From NCBI GenBank assembly GCA_044227925.1, contig JBGAVW010000012.1, positions 1 to 64,000 on the forward strand: a DNA stretch of 64,000 nt, given 5' to 3'. The notes under the pieces are model-generated. The model saw only the letters and a list, made by a program, of their open reading frames with translations, searched no databases and was not told the origin of the DNA. Below are positions 53,494 to 63,993 of this stretch, one piece after another. Numbering within the stretch: the first letter of the stretch is position 1; the number at the start of each line of letters is the position of its first letter. The DNA comes from JADJLQ01 sp044227925 (GTDB lineage: Bacteria > Bacteroidota > Bacteroidia > Chitinophagales > Saprospiraceae). The position numbers and the translations under genes were made by a program.

Positions 53494-55890
53494 ATGGTTT
53501 CTATATTGCCAAATTCCTTGTATCAAAACCTGGAGTTTGATAAAATCTCTAATCTATTGAAGGAGTATTGCCTGATCGAAGATACCAGGCAGCACAAATT
53601 TCCATTGCAGTTAGAGACCGACTTAAAAACATTGGAGCATATACTTGACGAAGTATTGGAGTTTAAAAGTACCTATGAGCAAAGTGCACTGATACCTGTG
53701 CTGGCAACCAATTCAATCACAGAGCATCTTGAATATCTTTCCCTGGAAGGGTACGTGTTGGAACTGGAAAGCTTACTGGATATTTTAAAAGCACTTCAAA
53801 ATCTGGAAGAATTACAGGTGTATTTTAATGAGCTTACAAGGAGAAATTTGGCTCCCCTGGCTTACCAGCAGTACAAAAAAATAAATTACACTTCGGATTT
53901 ATATAAAGAATTTAAAGTGCTTTTTGATGATAAGGGCCAGATCAGGCCAGATGCTTCTCCTGCACTAAAATCCATTTCCAGCGCAATCAAATCGAAAGAA
54001 TATGAAATAGATCAGGTATTTAAAAGCCTTCTATTTGAGTATAGAAAAAATGGGTGGCTTTCCGAAGCGGGTGAATCCGTAAGAAATAATAGGAGAGTGG
54101 TGGCAGTCGCTTCTGAGCATAAACGAAAAATCAAAGGAATTATTCACGACGAATCTACCACCGGCAGAACCACCTTCATTGAACCTGAGTCAATAATTGA
54201 GAAAAATAATGAATTGTTTTCTCTGGAAATCGATTATCAAAATGAAATCTTACGGTTACTCAAAGCCTTAAGTGCTTCATGCCATTCACATCACGTAATG
54301 CTCGTAAGGGGATGGGAAGTGATCTTATATTTTGATTTTATCCGGGCCAAGGCCTTATTTGCTGTCAAATATGAAGGCTTGAGACCGGAAATATATGACA
54401 AGCCTCAATTAAAGATTAAAACAGGCAGGCATCCATTATTGTTTCTTAAAAATAAGCCACTGTCAAAAACAACCATTCCATTCGATTTAATACTGATTGG
54501 TGAAAACAGGATTTTAATACTTAGTGGCCCCAATGCCGGGGGTAAATCGGTGGTGATGAAAGCTACCATGCTTATGCAGATGATGCTTCAGGCTGGAATG
54601 CTTGTTCCGGTACATGAAGCTAGTGAAATGGGTATATTTCATTCTTTTCTTGGTGATATTGGTGATCACCAATCTCTGGAAGAAGACTTGAGTACATACA
54701 GTTCCAGATTATTATTAATGAAACAATTTCTGGACATTGCTGATCACCGCAGCCTGATGGTCATAGATGAATTTGGTTCAGGTACCGACCCTAAGCTGGG
54801 AGGTGCTATCGCAGAATCCATTTTACTGGCCTTAAACAAAAAAAAGGTCTTTGGTGTAATTACGACACACTATTCTAATTTAAAAGTACTTGCTTTTAAA
54901 ACCAAAGGATTAATTAATGGTGCCATGGTATTCGATACCGAGCACCTAAAACCCACCTTTCAGTTAAAAGTAGGGAGACCTGGCAGCTCATATGCTTTTG
55001 AAGTGGCCTCCCGGTCCGGCTTGGATGATGAGGTAATTGAGCATGCTAAAAAACGAACACATCAGGATCAGAAAGAGTTGGAAACATTGCTTATAGAACT
55101 GCAGCGTGATAAACTTATACTCGAAGATCAATTGCATCGGGTAAAAACGAAAGAAGATAACCTGGACAAATTGACTAAGTCCTATCAGCAAATGCACGAT
55201 GACTATGAGATTAAAAAGAAAAAACTCAAACTTGATCAAAAATCCTGGGAACTGAATGCATCTAAAGAAATGGCTTTAAAAGTATCCAGGGCTTTAAAAG
55301 AAATAAAAACCATTCCAAAAAATAAAGAAGCTACTACAGTTTTGCAAAAACTGGAGCAGGTGAAAACAGAGGTAGAAATACAAGAAAAAGATCTTCACAA
55401 ACTTGCCACGGAAGTACATATGTTGGAAAAAGCAAGTCAAAAATCAATAGAAGAGGGAAGTTATGTGAGACTGAAGAATGGCACGGAAACAGGACAAGTA
55501 CAATCCATAAGAAAGAATCAGGCAGAAGTGTCGCTGGGTTCCATGATCATTTCCATACCTTTGAAAGATCTTATACTGGTGCGTCAACCGGAAATGATTT
55601 CAACCCCATCTTCAAAGACTAAGGCCATACTTGCCGAAGAAAAATCAGTAGACCCTACGTTGGATATAAGAGGCATGAGTAAAGCACAAGCTATAGAGCT
55701 TTTACAAAATTACCTTGATCGCGCTATGCTCAGTAATGTGCATGAAGTAAAAATATTGCACGGAAAGGGTAGTGGGATTCTCAGGGATGTAGTAAAACAA
55801 CAGGCAAAAAAATACAAAGGAATTGGCAAGATCAGCCACCCACCACAGGAAGCCGGTGGGGATGGGGTGAGCATTGTAAGTATGACCTGA
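53494..55890 (+). CDS. mutS2: Endonuclease MutS2
   Basis: The 798-residue protein lacks the mismatch-recognition domain of MutS. Domain order is core/lever helices, ATPase (Walker A GPNAGGKSV near 345; Walker B MVIDEFGSGTDP near 425), a coiled coil (about 515-620), a KOW-like segment and a C-terminal Smr nuclease domain (LDIRGMSKAQA, then HGKGSGILRD). In other bacteria MutS2 suppresses recombination or rescues collided ribosomes; which role applies here is unknown. Confidence 0.95.
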   Translation: MVSILPNSLYQNLEFDKISNLLKEYCLIEDTRQHKFPLQLETDLKTLEHILDEVLEFKSTYEQSALIPVLATNSITEHLEYLSLEGYVLELESLLDILKALQNLEELQVYFNELTRRNLAPLAYQQYKKINYTSDLYKEFKVLFDDKGQIRPDASPALKSISSAIKSKEYEIDQVFKSLLFEYRKNGWLSEAGESVRNNRRVVAVASEHKRKIKGIIHDESTTGRTTFIEPESIIEKNNELFSLEIDYQNEILRLLKALSASCHSHHVMLVRGWEVILYFDFIRAKALFAVKYEGLRPEIYDKPQLKIKTGRHPLLFLKNKPLSKTTIPFDLILIGENRILILSGPNAGGKSVVMKATMLMQMMLQAGMLVPVHEASEMGIFHSFLGDIGDHQSLEEDLSTYSSRLLLMKQFLDIADHRSLMVIDEFGSGTDPKLGGAIAESILLALNKKKVFGVITTHYSNLKVLAFKTKGLINGAMVFDTEHLKPTFQLKVGRPGSSYAFEVASRSGLDDEVIEHAKKRTHQDQKELETLLIELQRDKLILEDQLHRVKTKEDNLDKLTKSYQQMHDDYEIKKKKLKLDQKSWELNASKEMALKVSRALKEIKTIPKNKEATTVLQKLEQVKTEVEIQEKDLHKLATEVHMLEKASQKSIEEGSYVRLKNGTETGQVQSIRKNQAEVSLGSMIISIPLKDLILVRQPEMISTPSSKTKAILAEEKSVDPTLDIRGMSKAQAIELLQNYLDRAMLSNVHEVKILHGKGSGILRDVVKQQAKKYKGIGKISHPPQEAGGDGVSIVSMT

Positions 55891-55969
55891 ATGAAAATGT
55901 AATTACCCCCTTAACCTTCCAGTTGGAATTATTTTAGCCCAGACTGTAGTTTGCTATTTCTGCTCTAAT

Positions 55970-57712
55970 TTAATTTTGCATTGATAAAGCCAACTTGCTT
56001 TTCTTATATCCATATCCAAAGTAGATCAATATACCAATACCAAACCAAATAAAAAACCAAAACCAATTTGATCCTGCCATACCAGTAAGTAAATAAAGAC
56101 AGGAAGCCATGCCCATTAAGGGTATAAGTGAAAACTTTTTAAAATAGGCATAAACAGACAATGTAACCATTATCAACCAAAATAGAATGGTTGAAATCCG
56201 TACCGACACTGAAGAAAATAATTTTGACTCTGTACCGATAGAAAATAAATCATTAAAATAATCAGAATCATTTAGTGATAATAAAAGTACCAGAAAAAGT
56301 ATACCCAGAGGAAAAATGTATTGACCATTTATATAGGGAAGGTGAAATTTTCCGGGTTCCTTTTTCTTTTCCGGTAATAATAACACACCGCCACATACTA
56401 ATACAAATGCAAATAGGGTACCTATGCTGGTAAAATCCAACACAAAGGTTTTATCCGTAAACAAGATGGGTATGCCCACCACCAACCCTGTCACTATAGT
56501 TGCAAATGAAGGCGTCCGGTAAGTAGTATGTATTTTTTGGAATGCCGCGGGTAGTAATCCGTCTCTGCTCATCGTCATCCAAATCCGTGGCTGACCGAGT
56601 TGGAATACAAGCAATACACTTGTCATTGCAATTACGGCGCAGATAGCAACCAGGACCACCATCCATGGTTGATTAAGATTCTCAGATTCGAATATAAATG
56701 CCAGAGGATCCCCGATGCCTTCAAATTTGGTATAGACCACGGCTCCGGTAAGAACCAAAGTAAGAATGATATAAATAATTGTACATATGATTAATGACCA
56801 TATCATACCCTTAGGGAGATCACGCTGAGGGTCCTTGCTTTCTTCAGCCAACACACTAACAGCATCAAAGCCAATATAGGCGAAGAATACTCCGCTTACA
56901 GCCGCCATTACACCGCCAAATCCATTTGGCATAAATGATTTTGTCCCGCTGGCATTGGCCGGGGACCAATTTTCAAAGCTGCCAATATTTATTACTAATG
57001 CTCCGCCTACCAAAATCACTAAAGCAATTACGGCTAATTTCAGAATCACCATGGCATTGCTAAAATTGCGGCTTTCTTTAACCCCCCTGTATACCAAATA
57101 CGTAATCAGGATATTTATTATAAATGCAGGAAGATCGGCGATAATTCTTACCCCTGCAATTATGGGGGCCTGGTTCCAGGCATCATTCAATTCTTGGACG
57201 GAGGTACCGGCTGCTATGCCATTGGCAGCTTCACGGTAACTGCATGTAAAATAAGCAGGTATATGGATATTAAATTTTTCCATTAAGGTAGTGAAATAGT
57301 CGCTCCAGGAAAAGGATACATAGATATTGCCTATGCTATATTCCATCAATAATGCCCAACCTATGATCCAGGCCATAAGTTCACCAAAAGAAGCATAAGC
57401 ATAGGTGTACGCGCTACCTGCCACCGGAACCCTGCTTGCAAATTCAGCATAACAAAATGCAGTGAAACCACAGGCAATCCCACAAAGAATGTATAAAAGT
57501 ACTACGCCTGGCCCTCCACTGAATACTGCAGCACCTAAGCTACTAAAACTGCCTGCTCCTAACACAGCTGCAATTCCAAAAAAGGTAAGATCACGGGCTG
57601 TCAATACTTTTTTAAGTCCTCCGTGGCCTTCCGCATCAGCAATAACCTTACTTTGAGTGAGGATGTCCTGAATAGACTTGGTGCGAGTGATAGAATTAAA
57701 AAATAACCCCAT
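55970..57712 (-). CDS. APC-superfamily (CAT-like) amino acid permease
   Basis: The 580-residue protein with about 14 TM helices shows the APC landmarks LTFFGIAAVLGAGSFS in TM1 and SRVPVAGSAYTYAY in TM3, as in cationic-amino-acid transporters. A region between TM4 and TM5 (about 150-185) is longer than usual. The substrate cannot be assigned. It lies convergent to mutS2. Confidence 0.9.
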   Translation of the reverse strand: MGLFFNSITRTKSIQDILTQSKVIADAEGHGGLKKVLTARDLTFFGIAAVLGAGSFSSLGAAVFSGGPGVVLLYILCGIACGFTAFCYAEFASRVPVAGSAYTYAYASFGELMAWIIGWALLMEYSIGNIYVSFSWSDYFTTLMEKFNIHIPAYFTCSYREAANGIAAGTSVQELNDAWNQAPIIAGVRIIADLPAFIINILITYLVYRGVKESRNFSNAMVILKLAVIALVILVGGALVINIGSFENWSPANASGTKSFMPNGFGGVMAAVSGVFFAYIGFDAVSVLAEESKDPQRDLPKGMIWSLIICTIIYIILTLVLTGAVVYTKFEGIGDPLAFIFESENLNQPWMVVLVAICAVIAMTSVLLVFQLGQPRIWMTMSRDGLLPAAFQKIHTTYRTPSFATIVTGLVVGIPILFTDKTFVLDFTSIGTLFAFVLVCGGVLLLPEKKKEPGKFHLPYINGQYIFPLGILFLVLLLSLNDSDYFNDLFSIGTESKLFSSVSVRISTILFWLIMVTLSVYAYFKKFSLIPLMGMASCLYLLTGMAGSNWFWFFIWFGIGILIYFGYGYKKSKLALSMQN

Positions 57713-57780
57713 GTCTTTAATTTTAAAAGACTAAACCTAATAAAATAATCGGTGATAGTAAGTAAAAAGATAAAATTATC

Positions 57781-60495
57781 TTATCTAAACAATTGATTAA
57801 ATCCCGTAGCAAGACCAAATCTGAATTGCGTATTTCTATATTGGCGATCCTCCCAGGTGGTTACTGCTTCTAACCTTAAAAATCTGAACACATAGTTAAT
57901 GCTGTATCCCAACTCGGCATAGTCTCCATGTTCTTTAGTCCAGAGTGCGTTAGCAATAATATTTTCTCTAATCCCTTTTCTGCGTAAATACGGTATGGTC
58001 GTAAAAATAAATTTTCTAAATTGGTAATTACTTAAAAAGCGGACACTGTTCTTTTGGGTACTATAGGAAAAATAGGGAAGAGCACGGTAAAAACGGATAG
58101 GATCTGAAGGTGAAAATATATATTGATTTCCGTTAAAATGTTGGAAATCCTGGAAAAATTCAGGGCGATCTATGAAGAACCCATATCCGAGTTCAAAATC
58201 CCAATCATCTCCTGCTCCAATTTTTACATGTTGCCTTACAGAAGATTGTATTTGGCTAAATCTACTATCCCCTCCGGCACTTCCTTTTACAGCTACGGTA
58301 AACTTTGGAGACCCGGATCTATCCTTAGCCTTTAATCCATTTGACACCACATATTTGTAGAATGGGGTCCAGCTTAAGGAGGAATGTAAGATGAATGCAT
58401 CGTTAGCGTCCAGTTCGTCAAGGTCAATACCAATACCGTCATTTTTCGGTACATTACTGGAATATGATTTTGATTTATCAGCGAGGCTAAAATTACTGTG
58501 ATTGATCAACGGAGACCGTTGTTGGTATTCAACCGATGCACTCAATTCGACAGAGGGGGCGGGATCTATAGTAAATTCAACTCCCACAAATTTTTTATTA
58601 TATAGCTTGAGATAATTCTTTTTAAACAAAATCGAATAAAAATCATTTAGTAGTGAACCTCTTTCGACCGCAGGATTAAAAGAAAAAGGCAAATCACCAC
58701 CTTTGATTTTAAAACTCCATGGGATAAAATCCATGGATTTAGATTTACTCACATTATTTAATTTATAGTCAATCTGATAATTGATTTTTTTAAGAGAAAA
58801 AGAATACCCCAAAGAGGGGACTATCTCCCACCTGATTTTAGTATCTTTTACCCTGTTGTTTCCAATTCCGATTTTTAATGCCCCCTGGTAACCTTCAACC
58901 GTATTAAAATGTATGGATCCAATGGTTGGGTACAGATAAAAAAAGTTTTTCTTATTATTAAAATTAAACCTTGCTCCTGTAAGCAAGTGTTCCAGTTTAA
59001 ATTTTTGAGAATTTCTGGAAAGATTCATTTCTGTACCATTACTTCCCATATTTATATTCAATACCGTGCTGTCTTTTTTTCTCTTTTCTTCCTGTTTTTG
59101 TCTTTCAGCTTTTGCCAGGCTATCAAACCTTGTATATCCTTTTATTTCGTGTTCGGTGAGTGCCACAGGCCTGATTTCAAGCCAATATAGTGAATCACGC
59201 GTTTTAGCAGTAGAATCTACATATTGTTTGCTTTCAGCAAATGAAGATCCCATTTCCTCCACATGATTTACTTCAGGTATGCTGTCCAATTCTTTTTTCT
59301 TGTAGTCCTTCATCATCTTGCGCAATTGTTTTGCACTTAATTCCTGTCCGATCTGCAAGTCTTGAAAACCGGCATTCGGGTGTTGGCTTTTTATTTTTGC
59401 ATTTGCAGTTTCGGATTCCACTTTGTCTTTTTTGTCATCCAGTACTACGAGTGGTACACTGATTTCAGGATTGGGTGTGATCTTATAATCTGAGAGGTGT
59501 GCCAAATATTTATAGTCGAATCCAAATCCAAAAACATTACCTCCCACATCGAATATCTGGTCTATTGGCATCCAGATATTATCTTTAACAGGAGCGTAGA
59601 CTTGTTTCATTGAAAATTCAATTCCCCATATATAGGTAGTCAATTGCAGACTATGTATGTTCCATAATTGATCAGCAATATAAATCACACCTTCAAATAC
59701 CTGATCGCCTCTGCTCTTAGGAGTTACTTTAATTTTATTTATGATTATACCCTGATCTTCAATAAATCCCAGATATTCAAAATTGTAAATAGAAAAAGCA
59801 TTCGGTGCCAGGGGGGAAACGGCTCCTGCAACTTTACCTTCGTAAAAACTCGATGAGATAAAGCTCATAGGACTTGTATTGTTATCATCTCCTGATGATC
59901 GGATAGAAATTACGGTATCTCTGTATTGACCTGGTCTTTTATAGCTCAACCTTGATACGGACTCCTGAGTAAATGCTACCGTGCTGTCGATTCCTTCTTT
60001 AGCTAGTTCTTTCTTAATCCTTTTTCTGAATAAAAAAGGTATATTTAGAATCCTGCCGCTTCCTTTGATATATACGCGGGCACTGAATCTGTCTATCTGG
60101 TTAGCGTGGTATGGAGCTTTGGCAATAGTCCGTCTCATAATTGTATAGGCCGGATCTTCATTATCTCCTGTAATCACCGCTGTAGGGAGAGTAACTGCTT
60201 CCGGTCTAAGGGCAATATTTACGGTTTTATCTATTGTAGTTAAGATGAGCGAAGTATCTTTCGTTTTGTATCCAACAAATTGAAATCTGATCCTATAGTT
60301 TCCCGGATCCAAATGAAGTGAATAAAATCCGGTTGCATTTGTGACTACACCATGATCTGTGCCCACTACCTGTACGGTTGCAAATGGCAATTCTACTCCG
60401 CGGTCATCGGTAACCAAGCCCTTGATATTCTGACTTTTGATTAAAGGCAAGATACCAATTGACATCAAAACAAAAAAGACCAATGATTTATGCAT
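57781..60495 (-). CDS. DUF5686 outer-membrane protein with carboxypeptidase-like domain
   Basis: A signal peptide is followed by a carboxypeptidase-regulatory-like beta domain (about 23-110, KGLVTDDRGVELPFATVQV), as in SusC-type receptors. The remaining 780 residues match DUF5686 and probably form a beta-barrel in the outer membrane; the last residues end in F-R, and aromatic-rich strands alternate. A Lys/Glu-rich stretch lies near residues 365-480. It carries no TonB plug motif that I can see, so a classical TonB-dependent transport role is not shown. A TATTTTTG box lies only 5 bases before the ATG, too near to be sure of. Confidence 0.85.
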   Translation of the reverse strand: MHKSLVFFVLMSIGILPLIKSQNIKGLVTDDRGVELPFATVQVVGTDHGVVTNATGFYSLHLDPGNYRIRFQFVGYKTKDTSLILTTIDKTVNIALRPEAVTLPTAVITGDNEDPAYTIMRRTIAKAPYHANQIDRFSARVYIKGSGRILNIPFLFRKRIKKELAKEGIDSTVAFTQESVSRLSYKRPGQYRDTVISIRSSGDDNNTSPMSFISSSFYEGKVAGAVSPLAPNAFSIYNFEYLGFIEDQGIIINKIKVTPKSRGDQVFEGVIYIADQLWNIHSLQLTTYIWGIEFSMKQVYAPVKDNIWMPIDQIFDVGGNVFGFGFDYKYLAHLSDYKITPNPEISVPLVVLDDKKDKVESETANAKIKSQHPNAGFQDLQIGQELSAKQLRKMMKDYKKKELDSIPEVNHVEEMGSSFAESKQYVDSTAKTRDSLYWLEIRPVALTEHEIKGYTRFDSLAKAERQKQEEKRKKDSTVLNINMGSNGTEMNLSRNSQKFKLEHLLTGARFNFNNKKNFFYLYPTIGSIHFNTVEGYQGALKIGIGNNRVKDTKIRWEIVPSLGYSFSLKKINYQIDYKLNNVSKSKSMDFIPWSFKIKGGDLPFSFNPAVERGSLLNDFYSILFKKNYLKLYNKKFVGVEFTIDPAPSVELSASVEYQQRSPLINHSNFSLADKSKSYSSNVPKNDGIGIDLDELDANDAFILHSSLSWTPFYKYVVSNGLKAKDRSGSPKFTVAVKGSAGGDSRFSQIQSSVRQHVKIGAGDDWDFELGYGFFIDRPEFFQDFQHFNGNQYIFSPSDPIRFYRALPYFSYSTQKNSVRFLSNYQFRKFIFTTIPYLRRKGIRENIIANALWTKEHGDYAELGYSINYVFRFLRLEAVTTWEDRQYRNTQFRFGLATGFNQLFR

Positions 60496-60655
60496 TCTGC
60501 AAAAATAACCATTGACTGCCTCGAGACTATAAAGGAAATTTTAAAATCGACAGAATGCGGGTTTATCGGTACTAACTTCGGTTAATATATATGTTAATGT
60601 CAGTTTGTAACGTATATCTCACACCATAACTACCGTGTTTTACATCTAATTTATC

Positions 60656-61546
60656 ATGTCCGGGAAACTTATTTTAACATTTATAGTTTGTAATTATTTT
60701 CTCTTAGGGGCACAAGTGCAGATCGATACATCATTCATACTTGATGCTGTACCCAAAATTGTAATGAATAAAACCATTATGATTGATGGTGCTCATAACA
60801 ATCTTCATAGGGTTCATACGGGCTTTAGACCAACAGCATTATTATTTGAAAAAATGGGATTTGAAGTGATTGGAAATAATCAAAAGTTTAATTCCTTGGA
60901 AGATTTAAATGGCATCCATATATTGGTAATAGCCAATCCAATATCAACGGTAAACAGGGGAAGACCGGTGGTCCCTATTTTATCAGCATTTGAATCTTTG
61001 GAAATAAAATACATTGAAAACTGGGTTCGCCGTGGTGGAAAATTAATTTTAATTGCAGATCATATGCCCTTTGCAGGAGCGATGGATAAACTGGCCAATA
61101 TATTCGGTATAAAATATGAAAATGGATTTGTAGATGGACAGTCCGAACGGTGGCCGCCAAGGACTTTCAGAACCCGGGATGATAATCTTAAGGATGCTGG
61201 ATTGAACCTCACTTCAATAGATTCTATATCTACCTTTACTGGTTCTGCTCTTAAATTGCCAAAGCATGGAAATCCTATCCTTAGTTTTAGTGCTGCAGAT
61301 ACCATCATTTTTCCGGATACGGCATGGGTATTTTCACCCGATATAAAAAAGAAATCTTTGGATGGATATGTTCAGGGCGGTATAGTAAAACATGGAAAAG
61401 GAGTAGTAGCTGCTTTTGGGGAAGCCGCAATGTTTACTGCTCAAAAAATAATGCCTGAAGGAATTCGGGCTGGCTTCAATTCAGAATGGGCAGGTCAGAA
61501 TATAGAATTTATTCAGGCATTGATGAAATTCTTGATTTCTGAATAA
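60656..61546 (+). CDS. DUF4350-like secreted protein
   Basis: The 296-residue protein has a signal peptide (about 1-20), then a glutamine-amidotransferase-like fold as in DUF4350: IDGAHNN near 44, VRRGGKLILIADHMP near 125 and KHGKGVVAAFGEA near 250. The family's substrate-binding role is not defined. It is divergent from the DUF5686 gene and is followed after 147 bases by the TMTC-like gene on the same strand. Confidence 0.7.
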   Translation: MSGKLILTFIVCNYFLLGAQVQIDTSFILDAVPKIVMNKTIMIDGAHNNLHRVHTGFRPTALLFEKMGFEVIGNNQKFNSLEDLNGIHILVIANPISTVNRGRPVVPILSAFESLEIKYIENWVRRGGKLILIADHMPFAGAMDKLANIFGIKYENGFVDGQSERWPPRTFRTRDDNLKDAGLNLTSIDSISTFTGSALKLPKHGNPILSFSAADTIIFPDTAWVFSPDIKKKSLDGYVQGGIVKHGKGVVAAFGEAAMFTAQKIMPEGIRAGFNSEWAGQNIEFIQALMKFLISE

Positions 61547-61693
61547 TATAAGTATATTTTAGTTTGAAATGTAAGCGCGATACTGGTGATGTTTAAATCA
61601 ACTATAAAGATCTTAGATCACTTTGAAAATGGTATTTAGTCGGCTGCGGGGCCGGTATAATATAATTACTTCTTACCTTGTGCAAAATTGGAT

Positions 61694-63523
61694 ATGTCAA
61701 AATTAAAAGCAAAAGATTCCACCTTTTCGGTTGGAAATAAGACCTGGTTTTGGATTTGCATTGCATCTGCTTTTTTGCTAAACATAGGTACTTCACAATT
61801 TGATTTTACACTGGATGATCCCCTGGTGGTGTCACAGAATACCTATGTAGATAAAGGACTAAATGGCATCGTGGATATCTGGACCCATACCAATAGGGAA
61901 GGGTATGATGGGCATAAAGAATCCAATTACAGGCCTTTTTCCATTAGCCTTTTTGCAATAGAAAATCAAGTGTTTGGCAAAAAACCTGCAGCACACCATT
62001 TTGTACATGTACTGTACTATGTGTTTGCCGTAGCATTGGTATTTAGGTTTCTATCATTCGTGTTCAGGTCCAATACTCCGCATCTGGCAGGCTTGATTAC
62101 TTTATTATTTGCCATCCATCCTATTCACACAGAGGTGGTCGCCAATCTCAAAAGCAGAGACGAGATCACTGCGCTTATAGGAGTATTGATTTCATTGATT
62201 TCATGTTTAAAATTTATTGATGTTAAGTCCATAAAATGGCTTGCCCTTTTTGTATTGGGCTTAGGTATAAGCTTCTTTTCTAAAGAATCTGCTTTGCCCC
62301 TGGTCGCTATAATCCCCATCACCTTATATTTTTTCAGATCCCTTAAATCAAGAGAAGCTTTTATTATCTATGGGGCTACAGCTGGTATTGCTTTATTTTA
62401 TTTTTTTATGAGAATTTATGTAGCCGGCACCCCCGGTCCTGCTTTTACCCTCTCTGAGAATGCTTTTTTTCAGTTTACTGTTCCCGAGCGTAACGTGGCA
62501 GCATTATCGCTGTTACCCCGGTATCTGTTTCTTTTGATTTTTCCATATTGGCTTACAGCGGATTATTCATTTAATCAATTAAGCCTCGGTGGATTTAAAG
62601 ATCCATTTACTTACCTGGGTTTGGTGTTGGCTATTGGATTGATATATTTCGTCATTAAGAGATTGGCCAAAAAAGAAGCAGGGATGTATGGTATCTTGTT
62701 TTTTGGGGCTTTCTATCTGGTCACATCCAATATTTTTTTCCTTACCGGAGCCACCCTTGCGGAGCGATTTATGTTTATGCCTTCATTGGGATTTGTCATG
62801 GCCGCAGTGTACTATTTCAACCACTATATTTTTGTTGATCAGCGCCGGGTATATGGAACGTACGCCCTGATTCCGTTTTTACTTTTCTTTATTTTCAAAA
62901 CATTGGATAGAAACAGGGATTTTAAATCAAATGAAACTATATATAAAGTTACAGCAGAAACCAGCTCTCAAAGTGTAAGAGCATTGACTAAGTATGCCAG
63001 GCTGTTATATAATAAATCATTAACTTCAAATTCCAATACCAGGTCCAGGCTGATGAATGACGCTTTAAAGCTGTGCGTACAATCTGAAGCTATTTCCAAA
63101 GAATATGATCTTACCTTTTATGTAAAAGGATTGATTTATCTCAATAAAGGGGAAAATGAACTGGCACTCGCAGCCTTTAATGAATGCCGACGCCTGGTGC
63201 CTCTGCGTGCCGATTATGTGGATCAGACTATAGTGACCCTGGCTAATTTAAACAGGGAACCGGATATTGAAAAGATTTTGATGGAAGCACAGGAAAAGGA
63301 TATAAAATCTAAATTGATTTTTGATGCCATTGCCGATCGATACAGAGCTAAAGGTGAATTTATAAAAGCAGCCGAGTTTTATGAAAAAATATTAAAATTG
63401 GATGCATTTGATAAAATTGCTTTAAAAAATCTCACATTGCTTTACCGCGACGATATTAAAAATATAGAAAAAGCCAATATATACAATGAAAGATTGGGGG
63501 CTGCCTCCAGGATTTCAGAGTAA
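61694..63523 (+). CDS. TMTC-like GT-C glycosyltransferase with TPR repeats
   Basis: From the ATG at 61694 (a TTG two codons upstream is rejected) the product has 609 residues. About ten TM helices occupy 18-410, and TPR-like helices fill the rest. Diagnostic segments are TLDDPLV after TM1, NYRPFSISLFA, the FAIHPIHTEVVANLKSRDE loop and the ERFMFMPSLGF segment. These match the TMTC/DUF1736 family; animal TMTC1-4 are O-mannosyltransferases that act on cadherins. In a bacterium it would use a lipid-linked sugar and glycosylate exported proteins. The donor and acceptor here are unknown. Confidence 0.85.
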   Translation: MSKLKAKDSTFSVGNKTWFWICIASAFLLNIGTSQFDFTLDDPLVVSQNTYVDKGLNGIVDIWTHTNREGYDGHKESNYRPFSISLFAIENQVFGKKPAAHHFVHVLYYVFAVALVFRFLSFVFRSNTPHLAGLITLLFAIHPIHTEVVANLKSRDEITALIGVLISLISCLKFIDVKSIKWLALFVLGLGISFFSKESALPLVAIIPITLYFFRSLKSREAFIIYGATAGIALFYFFMRIYVAGTPGPAFTLSENAFFQFTVPERNVAALSLLPRYLFLLIFPYWLTADYSFNQLSLGGFKDPFTYLGLVLAIGLIYFVIKRLAKKEAGMYGILFFGAFYLVTSNIFFLTGATLAERFMFMPSLGFVMAAVYYFNHYIFVDQRRVYGTYALIPFLLFFIFKTLDRNRDFKSNETIYKVTAETSSQSVRALTKYARLLYNKSLTSNSNTRSRLMNDALKLCVQSEAISKEYDLTFYVKGLIYLNKGENELALAAFNECRRLVPLRADYVDQTIVTLANLNREPDIEKILMEAQEKDIKSKLIFDAIADRYRAKGEFIKAAEFYEKILKLDAFDKIALKNLTLLYRDDIKNIEKANIYNERLGAASRISE

Positions 63524-63537
63524 AATTATGAGTTTGC

Positions 63538-63993
63538 TTAGATCATCCTGATTTCTGGATTTCTGGTTTTCAGGTATTCTAAAAACCGAAGATTTTCTTT
63601 TTCAAGAGTGCGAAAGCACAGGGTCTTTTGGCGAGTGGATTTCAAAGTCAGTTTTACATAAGTATTGGATTCTCCATCGTTCCAGGACTGAACAGATATA
63701 ATTTGATCGATATCAATTTTTCGACTTAGATGAGTATAAATTAAGTTGTGTATGCCGATTCCTAATTGAATCAATAGGTATAATGATATTACGACCCACA
63801 TAGCCTCAGCTAAAAGTTTATCTTTTCCTCCTTTTTCATAATGATGTATCATCAATAGGATCATCAGGGCAAACTTACTAAATTCAAAATTAGAGTCACC
63901 GGAATAAATCTTTTTCCAACTGATGGTATGGCTGGTGACATTAATTTTTTTATCGAAGCAGAGAAATTGCTCTACGGAGGTCGGTGGATTCAT
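63538..63993 (-). CDS. Membrane protein of unknown function
   Basis: The 151-residue protein has two hydrophobic segments (about 38-50 and 62-86). The C-terminal half looks like a small beta-rich, PH-like domain (KIDIDQIISVQSW onward), as in YdbT-type proteins, but I cannot name the family. It ends 14 bases after the TMTC-like gene, in convergent orientation. The ATG at 63993 is 7 bases from the window edge; no stop precedes it in those bases, so a longer start beyond the edge cannot be excluded. Confidence 0.65.
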   Translation of the reverse strand: MNPPTSVEQFLCFDKKINVTSHTISWKKIYSGDSNFEFSKFALMILLMIHHYEKGGKDKLLAEAMWVVISLYLLIQLGIGIHNLIYTHLSRKIDIDQIISVQSWNDGESNTYVKLTLKSTRQKTLCFRTLEKENLRFLEYLKTRNPEIRMI

